From Baekduia soli (GTDB taxonomy: Bacteria > Actinomycetota > Thermoleophilia > Solirubrobacterales > Solirubrobacteraceae): DNA of 64,000 nucleotides. The stretch covers positions 62,001-126,000 of the forward strand of contig NZ_CP042430.1 of NCBI RefSeq assembly GCF_007970665.1, given 5' to 3'. The notes below the pieces were generated by a model. That model was given only the letters and a program-made list of their open reading frames with translations. It ran no database searches and was not told the DNA's origin. Positions 41,652 through 50,126 of the stretch are shown in pieces. The stretch's first letter is position 1. Each line of letters opens with the position of its first letter. A program made the translations under genes and the position numbers.

Positions 41652-42575
41652 TCAGGCGGCGCCGACCAGCCCCGCGGTGGCGGCGACCTCGTCGGCGACG
41701 ATCTGGTTGTTGATGGCGATGGCCGCCGCCGACGCGTCTCCGGCGGCGGTGATGACCTGGGCGCGAGGGTTGGCGGCGTTGCCGGCCGCCCACACCCCGA
41801 GCACGCTGGTGCGCCCGTCGGCGTCGGCGAGCACGAGCCCGTCGCTCGACAGCGCGCAGCCGAGGGCGGCGGCGACGCTGTCGGGGCGGGCACGCAGCCG
41901 CGGTCGCATGAACACCGCCGCTCGCCGGACGGTGCGTCCGTCGTCGAGCTGGACGGCCTGGAGGCGGTCGTCGGCGATGACGAGCCGCTGCACGGCCCCG
42001 TCGACGACGGCAACGCCGCGCGCGGCGAGCGTCGCGCGCTCGTCGTCGGCGAGCGCGTGGGTGTTGGTGAAGTAGGTGACGTCGTCGCTCCACTGACGCA
42101 GCAGGTGGGCCTGCTGTATCGAGCCGGGGCCGGTGGCGAGCACGCCGATGGGCTGGTCTGCGACCTCGTAGCCGTGGCAGTAGGGGCAGTGCAGGAAGTC
42201 GCGTCCCCACCGCTCGCGCACGCCGGGGATGTCGGGCAGCACGTCGGTGGCGCCGCCGGCCAGCAGCACGTGCCGGGCGGCGACGGTGCCGGTGCTCTCG
42301 GTCTGCAGCTCGAAGCCGGCGGCAGCATCGAGCACGCGGTCCTCGACGAGCCGCACGCCGTAGCTGGCGACCTCCACGCGACCGCTTTTCAGCAGCTCGG
42401 AGGGCGGCATGCCGTCGCGCGAAAGGTAGCCCTGCATGTGGGCGGCCGGGGCGTTGCGCGGCTCGCCGGCGTCGATCACGACGACGTCGCGCCGAGCCCG
42501 ACCGAGGACCAGCGCCGCGCTGAGGCCGGCGGCGCCGCCGCCGACGATGGCCACGTCATAGGTCTTGGTCTGCAT
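41652..42575 (-). CDS. Thioredoxin-reductase-like FAD/NAD(P) oxidoreductase
   Basis: A 307-residue class II flavin disulfide reductase. The FAD site is VAIVGGGAAGLSAALVLGRA at the N-terminus. The redox-active pair is in HCPYCHGYE near residue 133 (CxxC). VLATGPG marks the NAD(P)H domain and VWAAGNAANPRAQV the second FAD contact. Homologues with CPYC and no thioredoxin partner are often called TrxR-like or ferredoxin-like flavoproteins. Divergent from the XRE-cupin regulator with a shared operator. Confidence 0.88.
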   Translation of the reverse strand: MQTKTYDVAIVGGGAAGLSAALVLGRARRDVVVIDAGEPRNAPAAHMQGYLSRDGMPPSELLKSGRVEVASYGVRLVEDRVLDAAAGFELQTESTGTVAARHVLLAGGATDVLPDIPGVRERWGRDFLHCPYCHGYEVADQPIGVLATGPGSIQQAHLLRQWSDDVTYFTNTHALADDERATLAARGVAVVDGAVQRLVIADDRLQAVQLDDGRTVRRAAVFMRPRLRARPDSVAAALGCALSSDGLVLADADGRTSVLGVWAAGNAANPRAQVITAAGDASAAAIAINNQIVADEVAATAGLVGAA

Positions 42576-42613
42576 GCGTCCAGGGTGCGCGCAGGCCGCC
42601 GCGATGGGAAGCG

Positions 42614-42633
42614 TTGTTGCCGTTTCCGGGAAC
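42614..42633. promoter_or_regulatory. XRE-cupin operator, copy 1
   Basis: TTGTTGCCGTTTCCGGGAAC lies 21 bp before the XRE-cupin start and 39 bp from the divergent flavoprotein start. The same 20 bases occur inverted at 43268-43287. Confidence 0.75.
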
Positions 42634-42654
42634 CGCCGGTAGCGTCGGCGTGCC

Positions 42655-43245
42655 ATGCCCGACGAGGCCGCGATCCCTGACGTCCTGGCCGACGTCGGTC
42701 CTCGTCTCCGGCGGTTGCGCGAGCGCCGTGGCGTGACGCTCACCGCGCTGGCGGCCAGGACCGGGATCTCCAAGAGCACGCTGTCGCGGCTGGAGAGCGG
42801 GCAGCGCAAGCCCAGCCTGGAGCTGCTGCTGCCGCTCGCCCAGGCCCATCACCTGCCGCTGGACGAGCTGGTGGGCGCGCCGCGCATCGGCGACCCCAGG
42901 GTGCGGATGCAGCCGAAGACCCGCAACGGCCGGTTGGTCTATCCGCTCACGGGCGCCAACAGCCCCATGGCCGTGTGGAAGGTCGTGATCCCGCCCCAGT
43001 CCGAACGCAGGCTCCGCACGCACGCAGGACACGAGTGGCTCTACGTGCTGGCGGGCGAGCTGCAGCTCATCCTCGGGGAGCACGACCTGATCCTGAGCGC
43101 GGGCGAGGTCGCGGAGTTCGACACCCGGGTCCCGCACTGGTTCGGGCCCACCGGCGAGGAGCCGGTGGAGATCCTCAGCATCCACGGCAGCCACGGCCGG
43201 CGCATGCACGTGCGCGCCGCACCGCGCGCCGGGCAGCCCGCCTGA
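42655..43245 (+). CDS. XRE-family regulator with cupin sensor domain
   Basis: A 196-residue protein. The HTH_3 domain is residues 18-70 (LRERRGVTLTALAARTGISK, STLSRLESGQRKPSLELLL). A linker follows, and the C-terminal cupin is residues 105-180 (HAGHEWLYVLAGELQLILGE). Such fusions sense a small ligand in the cupin and usually act locally. Two identical 20-bp sites flank its gene, so it probably controls the divergent flavoprotein operon, itself and the downstream DUF4386 gene. Confidence 0.9.
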   Translation: MPDEAAIPDVLADVGPRLRRLRERRGVTLTALAARTGISKSTLSRLESGQRKPSLELLLPLAQAHHLPLDELVGAPRIGDPRVRMQPKTRNGRLVYPLTGANSPMAVWKVVIPPQSERRLRTHAGHEWLYVLAGELQLILGEHDLILSAGEVAEFDTRVPHWFGPTGEEPVEILSIHGSHGRRMHVRAAPRAGQPA

Positions 43246-43267
43246 GCGACGATCCGGGATCCACGCC

Positions 43268-43287
43268 GTTCCCGGAAACGGCAACAA
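43268..43287. promoter_or_regulatory. XRE-cupin operator, copy 2 (inverted)
   Basis: GTTCCCGGAAACGGCAACAA is the exact reverse complement of 42614-42633. It lies 73 bp before the DUF4386 start. Confidence 0.75.
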
Positions 43288-43359
43288 GGCTTGGCCTCCG
43301 ACGCACCATGAGGGCAGGGTCCCCGTCGTCAGCAGCAACCGACCGGAGGGACCAACGCC

Positions 43360-44091
43360 ATGACCACCTCGGACCGCTCGACCGCCCGCCTCGTGGGCTG
43401 GCTGTTCATCGGCACGTTCGTCTTCTCGATCCCGGGCCTGCTGCTCTACGGGCCGCTGCTCGATCATCCCGACTACGTTCTCGGCGCCGGCCACGACACC
43501 CGGATCACCGCCGGCGCGTTCCTGGAGATCCTCACGGCGATCTGCAACATCGGCACCGCCGTCGCGCTGTATCCGCTGGCCCGCCGCCTCAGCCCCCGCC
43601 TCGCCATCGGCTACGTGGCGGTCCGGATCCTCGAGTCGACCGTGATCGTCGCCGGCATCGTCAGCGTCCTCTCCGTCCTGACGCTGCGCGAGCAGTCCGC
43701 CGGCGCTGACCCCGAGACCTTCACCGTCGCCGGGCAGGCGCTGGTGGCCTTCCACGACTGGACGTTCCTGCTCGGCCCCGGCTTCTGCGCCGCCATCGGC
43801 AACGGCCTGCTGCTCGGCTTCCTCATGTCCAGGACGGGACTCCTGCCGCAGCGCCTCGCCGCGTTCGGGATCCTCGCCGGCGGCTTCGCGTTCATCGCCG
43901 CAACCGGCGCGCTGTTCGACGTCTACGACCGACAGTCAGGACCGCAGCTCCTGCTCACCGTCCCCGAGATGATCTGGGAGGCCACCTTCGGCATCTACCT
44001 GATCGTCAGGGGGTTCGCCCCACCGGCCGTGCGCGAGCGCCGGGCCGGCAGGGAGCGGGGGGTCTCGGCACCGGTCGCGGCGGCGGGCTGA
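43360..44091 (+). CDS. DUF4386 family membrane protein
   Basis: A 243-residue protein with about six hydrophobic helices. The opening STARLVGWLFIGTFVFSIPG and the middle ILTAICNIGTAVALYPLARR (then RRLSPRLAIGYVAVRILEST) are typical of DUF4386. GGACCAACG precedes the start. Function unknown; the operator upstream places it in the XRE-cupin regulon. Confidence 0.85.
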   Translation: MTTSDRSTARLVGWLFIGTFVFSIPGLLLYGPLLDHPDYVLGAGHDTRITAGAFLEILTAICNIGTAVALYPLARRLSPRLAIGYVAVRILESTVIVAGIVSVLSVLTLREQSAGADPETFTVAGQALVAFHDWTFLLGPGFCAAIGNGLLLGFLMSRTGLLPQRLAAFGILAGGFAFIAATGALFDVYDRQSGPQLLLTVPEMIWEATFGIYLIVRGFAPPAVRERRAGRERGVSAPVAAAG

Positions 44092-44198
44092 CCGGGCTGC
44101 CTTCACCGCCCACCGGCATCGCGCGGTCCCGAGCTCGCGGGACCGCGTCCCCGTGGCCCGCACCGATGACTTCCGCCGGCCGGCGCCGTCTGGAGGGT

Positions 44199-44606
44199 AT
44201 GAGCGATCTCACGCAGTCCCCTACGACCCTCACGAACATCGGCGTCGTCATGTTCACCGTCGCCGACCAGGACGCCGCACTGGCGTTCTACACCGGGAAG
44301 CTCGGCTTCGAGGTGCGCAGCGACAGCCGCTTCGGCGAGCACGACGAGATGCGCTGGCTCGAGGTCGCGCCGCCCGGCTCCACCGCCCGCCTGTCCCTGA
44401 ACCCGCCGATGGCCGACGAGCCCGGCGGGAGCGCGATCGGCGTCGAGACCACCGACGTGCTCGGCGAGCACGCCCGGCTCAGCGCGATCGGCGGCATCGA
44501 CCTCGACCCCGAGCCGATGCGCATGCCCGGCGCCCCGCTGATGTTCATGGTCCGCGACCCCGACGGCAACACCGTCGTCGTGGTGGAGGCGCCTCCGGCG
44601 GCCTAG
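44199..44606 (+). CDS. VOC-superfamily (glyoxalase-like) protein
   Basis: A 135-residue protein with two beta-alpha-beta-beta-beta halves: NIGVVMFTVADQDAALAFYT and GKLGFEVRSDSR, then FMVRDPDGNTVVVVE, which supplies the late metal-ligand Glu. The first-half ligand expected near VMFTV is hydrophobic rather than His, so the metal site may be incomplete. ATG 44199 follows GGAGGG very closely; ATG 44166 is an alternative. It could be a small-molecule binding or detoxifying protein; no specific substrate is indicated. Confidence 0.82.
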   Translation: MSDLTQSPTTLTNIGVVMFTVADQDAALAFYTGKLGFEVRSDSRFGEHDEMRWLEVAPPGSTARLSLNPPMADEPGGSAIGVETTDVLGEHARLSAIGGIDLDPEPMRMPGAPLMFMVRDPDGNTVVVVEAPPAA

Positions 44607-44679
44607 GACCACGACGCCCCGGCGCGGCCGCCCCCCACGTGCCGCGCCGGGCGCGCGCCGCGCATGCCCCGTCCCGGAC

Positions 44680-45417
44680 CTACCCGGCGGCCGGCAGGCG
44701 GGCCAGCGGCGTGAAGGCGAAGTCGCGGATGATGATCGGCGGCGGCGCGAGATCGCGCGGGTATCCCGGATAGAGCCAGTAGGACATCCGCGCCACCATG
44801 AACTGCCCGTCGCTGAGCACCGGGCGCGTGACGTCGTAGAGGACCCTCCCCGTCGCGTCGCGCAGCAGCAGGCGCACTCCGGAGTGGCGCCAGGTCACCG
44901 AGGCCGTATAGGGCGCCGCGTCGGACACCGTGAAGCTCTCGTAGGACCGCACGCGCCGCGACCAGGAGACCGCCCAGCCCTGCGGCCCGAGGGGCTCGCC
45001 CCAGCGGGCGAACTCGAAGATCTGCTCGCCGTAGGGCGAGCGGTAGACCGAGTCGTCGGTGAACAGCGCCAGGACGCTGTAGGGGTCGATCGAGCCCAGC
45101 CGGGACTCCACGACCCACCGATAGCGCCCGTATCCCAGCCGGCGCGTCGTTGCGAGCTCCACCGAGCGACGCCGCGCGCCCGCTCGCGTGATCCCCAGGC
45201 GCAGTGTGCCGTCGGCACGGACGCGGACGTTGCCGTCGGAGTCCCACCAGTCGTTGTTGCCGGGGTTCTCGTGGGTCGCGAGGCGCACCTGCCAGCGATA
45301 CCCCGACCAGGAGAAGAACCGGCGATAGCGCTCGGCCCCGGCGCCGGCGGGCAGCGCGAGCAGCAGCAGCAGCGAGGCCATCAGTCCGATCAGGGGTGCT
45401 CTGCATGCTCGGGGCAT
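44680..45417 (-). CDS. Secreted GH16-like protein with altered active-site motif
   Basis: A 245-residue exported beta-jelly-roll protein. The signal peptide is residues 1-28 (LIGLMASLLLLLALPAGAGA). It shares with the paralogue at 50127 the layout FSWSGYRWQVR, YGRYRWVVESRL, PYSVLALFTD and IIIRDFAFTPLA. In the GH16 catalytic slot it reads EQIFEF, so both glutamates of ExDxE remain but the middle Asp is Ile. It may be a weakened enzyme or a binding protein. It bounds the left side of the polysaccharide locus and is transcribed outward. Confidence 0.75.
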   Translation of the reverse strand: MPRACRAPLIGLMASLLLLLALPAGAGAERYRRFFSWSGYRWQVRLATHENPGNNDWWDSDGNVRVRADGTLRLGITRAGARRRSVELATTRRLGYGRYRWVVESRLGSIDPYSVLALFTDDSVYRSPYGEQIFEFARWGEPLGPQGWAVSWSRRVRSYESFTVSDAAPYTASVTWRHSGVRLLLRDATGRVLYDVTRPVLSDGQFMVARMSYWLYPGYPRDLAPPPIIIRDFAFTPLARLPAAG

Positions 45418-45733
45418 CGAGCGGACGCTAGGTCCCCCGGGCCCGCTCGTCGTCGTCGGGTTGCCGCACGGATCGTGCGGGATTCCCGCACGGCAGGAGA
45501 CCCGGTCCGCGCCTCCGTACTTCTCGCGCGACATCCGCGGCGCAGCGCGGTGCCGATCCCGGCCGAGCGCGCCTAGTGTCCGAGGCACCGCAAGGCAGGA
45601 CCGTCCTCGGCGCTGTGACTGTCCACCCCGTCCACCGGCGATCCGGGCGAACCAGGAGGCGACATGTGTGGAGTCGTTGGACATGCCGGCCGTCGTGACA
45701 CGACGACGTGCCTACCAGGACGGTGACCGCCGG
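45418..45733. other. Divergent intergenic region of the polysaccharide locus
   Basis: This holds a CCGCACG-GAT-CGTGCGG palindrome (45464-45480), with a third CCGCACG half-site at 45486-45492. It also holds a well-formed AGGAGG plus ATG (45654-45666) leading only to a 20-codon frame that starts MCGVVGHAG and stops at 45724-45726. The latter resembles the N-terminus of class-II glutamine amidotransferases such as asparagine synthetase and may be a relic. No other gene seen. Confidence 0.5.
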
Positions 45734-46537
45734 ATGACCGGCGGCCTGCCGCGCGCGACGATCCGCAAGTGGGGCACGCTCGCCGCACTCTCCGTCCTCG
45801 GCGTGTGCCTCGTCTCGGTGCCCGTCCTCATCGCCCTCGTCCTCTCGGGCCCCGATGCCGGCCGGACACCGGACGCCGTCGCGGGCGCCGGCGACGAGGC
45901 GGACTCGGCGACCACGGCGCGTGCCGCCTCGCGCTGCATCGCCACGCGTGGTCACTACGCCCTGACGATCGACGACGGGCCCTTCGCCGGGACCACCCCG
46001 TCGCTCGTGGCCGCCATCGCGCGCGAGGGGGCCACCGCGACCTTCTTCGACGTGGGCGAGCGCGCCGCGGCCCATGGGAACCTCGTCGCGCTGCAGCGCC
46101 ACGTGGGCCAGGTGGCCAACCACACCTATCGCCACCTGCACATGACCAGGCTGTCGCGCGCGCACCGCCTCCGGGAGCTGGAGCGGACGGCCGACGTCCT
46201 CGGCCCCCACAGCGCCTTCTACCGCGACCCGTACGGCGAGTCCGACCCGGCGACCGACGCCGACGTGCGGGCGGCCGGGCTGACGCCGGTGGGCTGGACG
46301 ATCGACGCGCAGTCCGGTGGCGGCCCGTCGGAGGCGATCGTCGCTCGCGCCATGCGGGTGCGGGCGGGCGGCATCCTCCTGCTGCGTGACGGCGACCGGC
46401 GCGCCGTGGCCGCCGTCGGGCGGATCCTCGGCCGCCTGGCGGCGCGCGGGATGTGCACCGGCCGCCTCACGCTGCGGCCCGCGTCCGCGTCCTCCGGGCG
46501 CCCGACCCCCGACCGCATCGCCGTGGCCGGGCGATGA
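45734..46537 (+). CDS. Membrane-anchored polysaccharide deacetylase
   Basis: About 267 residues from ATG 45734; ATG 45683 is an alternative. One N-terminal helix (GTLAALSVLGVCLVSVPVLI) anchors a periplasmic-type NodB domain. YALTIDDGPFAG provides the catalytic Asp and metal Asp, and VANHTYRHLHM the HxxxH metal pair. Later motifs (FYRDPYGES, VGWTIDAQSG) are conserved. It should remove N-acetyl groups from a polymer made by the next gene, to which it is coupled by an ATGA overlap. Confidence 0.85.
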   Translation: MTGGLPRATIRKWGTLAALSVLGVCLVSVPVLIALVLSGPDAGRTPDAVAGAGDEADSATTARAASRCIATRGHYALTIDDGPFAGTTPSLVAAIAREGATATFFDVGERAAAHGNLVALQRHVGQVANHTYRHLHMTRLSRAHRLRELERTADVLGPHSAFYRDPYGESDPATDADVRAAGLTPVGWTIDAQSGGGPSEAIVARAMRVRAGGILLLRDGDRRAVAAVGRILGRLAARGMCTGRLTLRPASASSGRPTPDRIAVAGR

Positions 46538-47640
46538 GCGCGGTGATGGTCGCCGACGAGCGTGCAGCGGCTCGCGCCCCGGCCGTCGGCCCGGCCGCGC
46601 GGCGCAGCCGGGTCATCGTGCTGATCCCGGCCCGCAACGAGGAGCTCGGGATCGTCGCCGCGATGGAGTCCGTCGAGGCGCAGACGAGGAAGCCCGACCG
46701 CCGGATCGTGATCAGCGACAACAGCACGGACGGGACCGTCGAGCGCGCACGCTCGCGCCCCGGCTGGGAGGTCTGGGAGACGGTGGGCAACCGGGGCCGC
46801 AAGGGCGGGGCGCTCAACCAGGCCTGGGCCATCCTCGAGCCCACGCTGTCGGACGCCGACTTCGTGCTGACGATGGATGCGGACACGATCCTCGATCCCC
46901 ACTTCATCGAGAACGCCCGGTTGAAGTACCTGCAGGAGGAGTCCAACGGCCTCCTGCTCGGAGGCGTCTGCGCGAACTTCTCCGGGCTTCCGCTCAACAC
47001 GGCCCTCGGCGCGCTGCAGATGATGGAGTACGCACGCGCGACGAAGATCAACCGCTCGCGCAGGGGCACCGCCCCCGTCCTGGCCGGCGCGGCCACGATG
47101 CTCTCGGTCCAGGCCCTGCGCTCGGTCTACCGCGAGCGCGGCCATCTGTACGAGCCGGTGCTGACCGAGGACTACGAGCTCTCCCTGGTTCTGCGCGCGC
47201 ACGGCTACGTGACCCTCGCACCGAGTGCGTGCCGGGCCCGCACCGACCTCATGCCCACCATGTCGGCGCTCTGGGCCCAGCGCCTGCGGTGGTACCGGGG
47301 CGCGTTCGAGGCCCTGCGGGCCCACGGCTTCGAACCCGGGATCCGCTCCGACATCGCATGGCTGGCGTTCTCGCTCTGGGCCGCCGCGTCGCGCTGGCTG
47401 TTCCTCATCGCGCTCGCGGCGACCGCGATCACCGTCGGCCACATGACCTTCTCGCCCTGGCTCCTGCTCCTGTTCGCCCTGGCCTCCCTGCTGCGGGTGA
47501 TCCAGGTCAGCGAGCTCGGCTGGAAGTACATGGTGCTCGCCGGGCTCATGGTCGAGGAGCTCTATTACGCCCTGTTCCTCGAGGCCGTCCTCTGGCGCTC
47601 GTTCTACCTCGCCTGCACCCAACGATCTGCTCACTGGTGA
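46534..47640 (+). CDS. Processive family-2 glycosyltransferase
   Basis: A 368-residue membrane glycosyltransferase. IVLIPARNEELGIVAAMESV opens the GT-A fold. TMDADTILDP is the DxD site, VLTEDYELSLVLR carries the acceptor-binding ED, and QRLRWYRGA is the QxxRW motif of processive enzymes like PgaC, NodC and hyaluronan synthases. Several helices follow (SRWLFLIALAATAI, WLLLLFALASLLRVI). Flanked by deacetylases on both sides, it most likely makes an N-acetylhexosamine polymer that is then partly deacetylated. Confidence 0.88.
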   Translation: MSAVMVADERAAARAPAVGPAARRSRVIVLIPARNEELGIVAAMESVEAQTRKPDRRIVISDNSTDGTVERARSRPGWEVWETVGNRGRKGGALNQAWAILEPTLSDADFVLTMDADTILDPHFIENARLKYLQEESNGLLLGGVCANFSGLPLNTALGALQMMEYARATKINRSRRGTAPVLAGAATMLSVQALRSVYRERGHLYEPVLTEDYELSLVLRAHGYVTLAPSACRARTDLMPTMSALWAQRLRWYRGAFEALRAHGFEPGIRSDIAWLAFSLWAAASRWLFLIALAATAITVGHMTFSPWLLLLFALASLLRVIQVSELGWKYMVLAGLMVEELYYALFLEAVLWRSFYLACTQRSAHW

Positions 47641-47822
47641 GCCTTCCATATCGCAATCTCATGTTCCCCACCGCACCTACGCTCTCCATCGTCACCGTGA
47701 TCATCGCCATCGGCGTCATCTCCACGATCGGCTTCTCGTGGATCTGGATCGCCTTCGCGGTGACCCTGATCGTGACCACCGCCATCGCGATCCATCGCTC
47801 GATCCCGCGCAAGGAGCGCTGA
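47637..47822 (+). CDS. Small membrane protein of the polysaccharide operon
   Basis: A 61-residue protein from GTG 47637, overlapping the glycosyltransferase stop (GTGA). Two helices are visible: LSIVTVIIAIGVISTIGF and WIWIAFAVTLIVTTAIAI. A basic tail (HRSIPRKER) follows. It may be an accessory subunit of the synthase, similar in place (not sequence) to PgaD/IcaD. Confidence 0.65.
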   Translation: MSLPYRNLMFPTAPTLSIVTVIIAIGVISTIGFSWIWIAFAVTLIVTTAIAIHRSIPRKER

Positions 47823-47825
47823 GCC

Positions 47826-50027
47826 GTGGCCCCCTTCAGCCGGATGGTCCTGCTCGCCGCCGCGGTGCTCTCGCTGAGCTCCGGCGTGGTCCTCCAACGC
47901 CCCGCCCGGGCATCGGCCGCCACCGAGCTGCTGACCAACGCGGGGCTCGAGGCCGCCGGCACCGGCGGCCTGCCCGCCTACTGGCAGCCGTCCTCCTGGG
48001 GCACCCACACCGCGGCGTTCGGCTGGTCCACCGACGCCCACACCGGCACGCACTCCGTCCGGGTCGACGTCTCGGCCTACACCGACGGCGACAGCAAGTG
48101 GGTCCCCGACGACGCGCACCTGGTGCCGGTGACCGGCGGGACCTACTACCGGTTCTCGGACTGGTACAAGGCCACCGCCAGCACCGCCGTCAGCGTGTAC
48201 TACGAGACCGCCGCCGACGCCCCCGGCGAAGGCCGGTGGGCGAACCTGTTCGCCGGCATCGCCCCGGCTGCCGCCTGGACGCAGTACCGGACGGGCTTCA
48301 CGATGCCCAGCGGCGCGGTCCGCGCGTACTTCGCGCACTTCATCGCCGGCAACGGCTCCCTGCAGACCGACGACTACTCGATGACCGCGGCGCCCGCACC
48401 GCCCGGCTTCGGACGGCCGTTGATCAGCCTCACGTTCGACGACGGCTCCGAGGGCTTCCACCAGACGGCGCTCGGCCTGCTCGACGCCAAGGGGTTCAAG
48501 ACCACGCAGTACATCCCCACCGCGGGCCTGGTGACCAGTCCACCCGACCCCTTCATGATGACGACCGCACAGCTGGGCGACATGGCCCGCGACGGGCACG
48601 AGATCGGCGCGCACAGCGTCACGCACCCCGACCTGACCACGATCGGCGACGCGGCGCTGGCCGCCGAGCTGCAGGACCCCAAGACCCTGCTGCAGGCCAT
48701 CCCGGGCGTCGGCACCGTCTCGGACTTCGCCTATCCCTTCGGCAGCTACGACGCGCGCGTCATCGCCGCCACCCAGGCGGCCGGGTACCAGACGGCCCGT
48801 TCGGTGGAGGAGGGCTACAACACCAAGGGCGACCTCGAGCCCTACGACCTCCGCGGGCAGAACATGACCAGCACGACCACGCTGGCGCAGTTCAGGTCCT
48901 GGGTGGACTACGCCGAGGCCCACAACTACTGGCTCGTCGTGATCTACCACGAGGTCGTGCCCGACTCGGCGCCCGTGTGCACCGATCCCGCGACGGTGGA
49001 TCCGTGTCTGGGCCCCTACGACACGAGGGCCGGGCTCTTCCAGCAGCAGCTCGACTACCTCTCGGCCAGCGGCGCCGGCCGCGACGTCATGACGGTGCGC
49101 GACGCGCTGGCCCGGACCGGCGCCGTCGTGCTGCCTCTCGCCGGCACGGTGCAGATCACGCCGAGCCTTCCCGCGACCACCGCGGTCCTGACGGCGACCA
49201 CCTCCGGGTTCCACGATCCCGACGGGGACGCGCTCACCTACCACTACCGATGGCTGGTCGACGGCGTGACGGTCACCGGCGCCACGGGCCCGACGCTGGA
49301 CCTGGCCGCCGCCGGCCACGGGGACCACGGCGACGTGGTGGCGGTACAGGTCTCGGCCGATGACGGCCACGGCCACAGCACGGCGACGGCGCAGGCGACG
49401 ACCACCGTCGTCAACACGCCGCCCGGCGCGGGCTCGGTGGCGCTCGACCCGCCGGCGCCCGCGGCCGGCACCGCGCTCACGGCGACCCCCGGCGGGTTCG
49501 CCGACGCCGACGCCGACGCCCTCGGCTACTCGTACGCCTGGTTCCGCAACGGCCAGGCGATCGCGGGGCAGTCCTCGGCGACGCTGCCGGCCACGGGGAG
49601 CCCGGGCGATGTGATCACGGTCGAGGTCCGCGCCACCGACGGCCACGGCGGCACCAGCGTCCCGGCCACCGCGGCCGCGACGCTCGGGGCCGCGACGCTC
49701 GGGGCCGCTGCCGAGGTCACCGGCACGACGGTCGCCCCGCCGCGCACGGGAGACCGGACGGCACCCCGGATCCGCATCACGAGCCCGACCCCGCGGACCT
49801 ACCGGCTCGGCTGGAAGGTGACGATCCGGTTCACCTGCACCGACAGCTCCGGTGCGGTGAGCACCAGGGTCACGCTGCGCCGCGTCGGATCGGCGACGCG
49901 GAGGGTGCACCAGGGCACCAGGGTGCGGCTGTCGCACACCGGGACCTATGTCCTGCGCATCACCGCGACCGATCGCGCGGGCAACGCCGCGACCCGCACC
50001 GTGCGCTTCCACGTCCGGCGGCGATAG
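47826..50027 (+). CDS. Secreted modular polysaccharide deacetylase
   Basis: The 733-residue exported protein starts at GTG 47826, 3 bp after the previous gene. Order: signal peptide (1-32); a jelly-roll, carbohydrate-binding-like domain (about 35-185); a NodB deacetylase domain (about 195-420, with ISLTFDDGSEG and GAHSVTHPDL as metal motifs and DFAYPFGSYD); two Ig/PKD-like repeats each with an FxDPDGDALTY-type pattern (about 435-615); and a C-terminal beta domain (RIRITSPTPRTYRLG). A 15-bp tandem repeat encodes ATLGA twice near 49677. Likely acts on the locus polymer outside the cell. Confidence 0.85.
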   Translation: MAPFSRMVLLAAAVLSLSSGVVLQRPARASAATELLTNAGLEAAGTGGLPAYWQPSSWGTHTAAFGWSTDAHTGTHSVRVDVSAYTDGDSKWVPDDAHLVPVTGGTYYRFSDWYKATASTAVSVYYETAADAPGEGRWANLFAGIAPAAAWTQYRTGFTMPSGAVRAYFAHFIAGNGSLQTDDYSMTAAPAPPGFGRPLISLTFDDGSEGFHQTALGLLDAKGFKTTQYIPTAGLVTSPPDPFMMTTAQLGDMARDGHEIGAHSVTHPDLTTIGDAALAAELQDPKTLLQAIPGVGTVSDFAYPFGSYDARVIAATQAAGYQTARSVEEGYNTKGDLEPYDLRGQNMTSTTTLAQFRSWVDYAEAHNYWLVVIYHEVVPDSAPVCTDPATVDPCLGPYDTRAGLFQQQLDYLSASGAGRDVMTVRDALARTGAVVLPLAGTVQITPSLPATTAVLTATTSGFHDPDGDALTYHYRWLVDGVTVTGATGPTLDLAAAGHGDHGDVVAVQVSADDGHGHSTATAQATTTVVNTPPGAGSVALDPPAPAAGTALTATPGGFADADADALGYSYAWFRNGQAIAGQSSATLPATGSPGDVITVEVRATDGHGGTSVPATAAATLGAATLGAAAEVTGTTVAPPRTGDRTAPRIRITSPTPRTYRLGWKVTIRFTCTDSSGAVSTRVTLRRVGSATRRVHQGTRVRLSHTGTYVLRITATDRAGNAATRTVRFHVRRR

Positions 50028-50126
50028 CCCTGCGGCGGATGAGCCCCGCGGCCGGGACTCATCCGCCGGGCCGGCCCCATCGTCCGAAGGTCCGCTCCGG
50101 GCTCGCCGCGGTTACCCTGACGGCTC

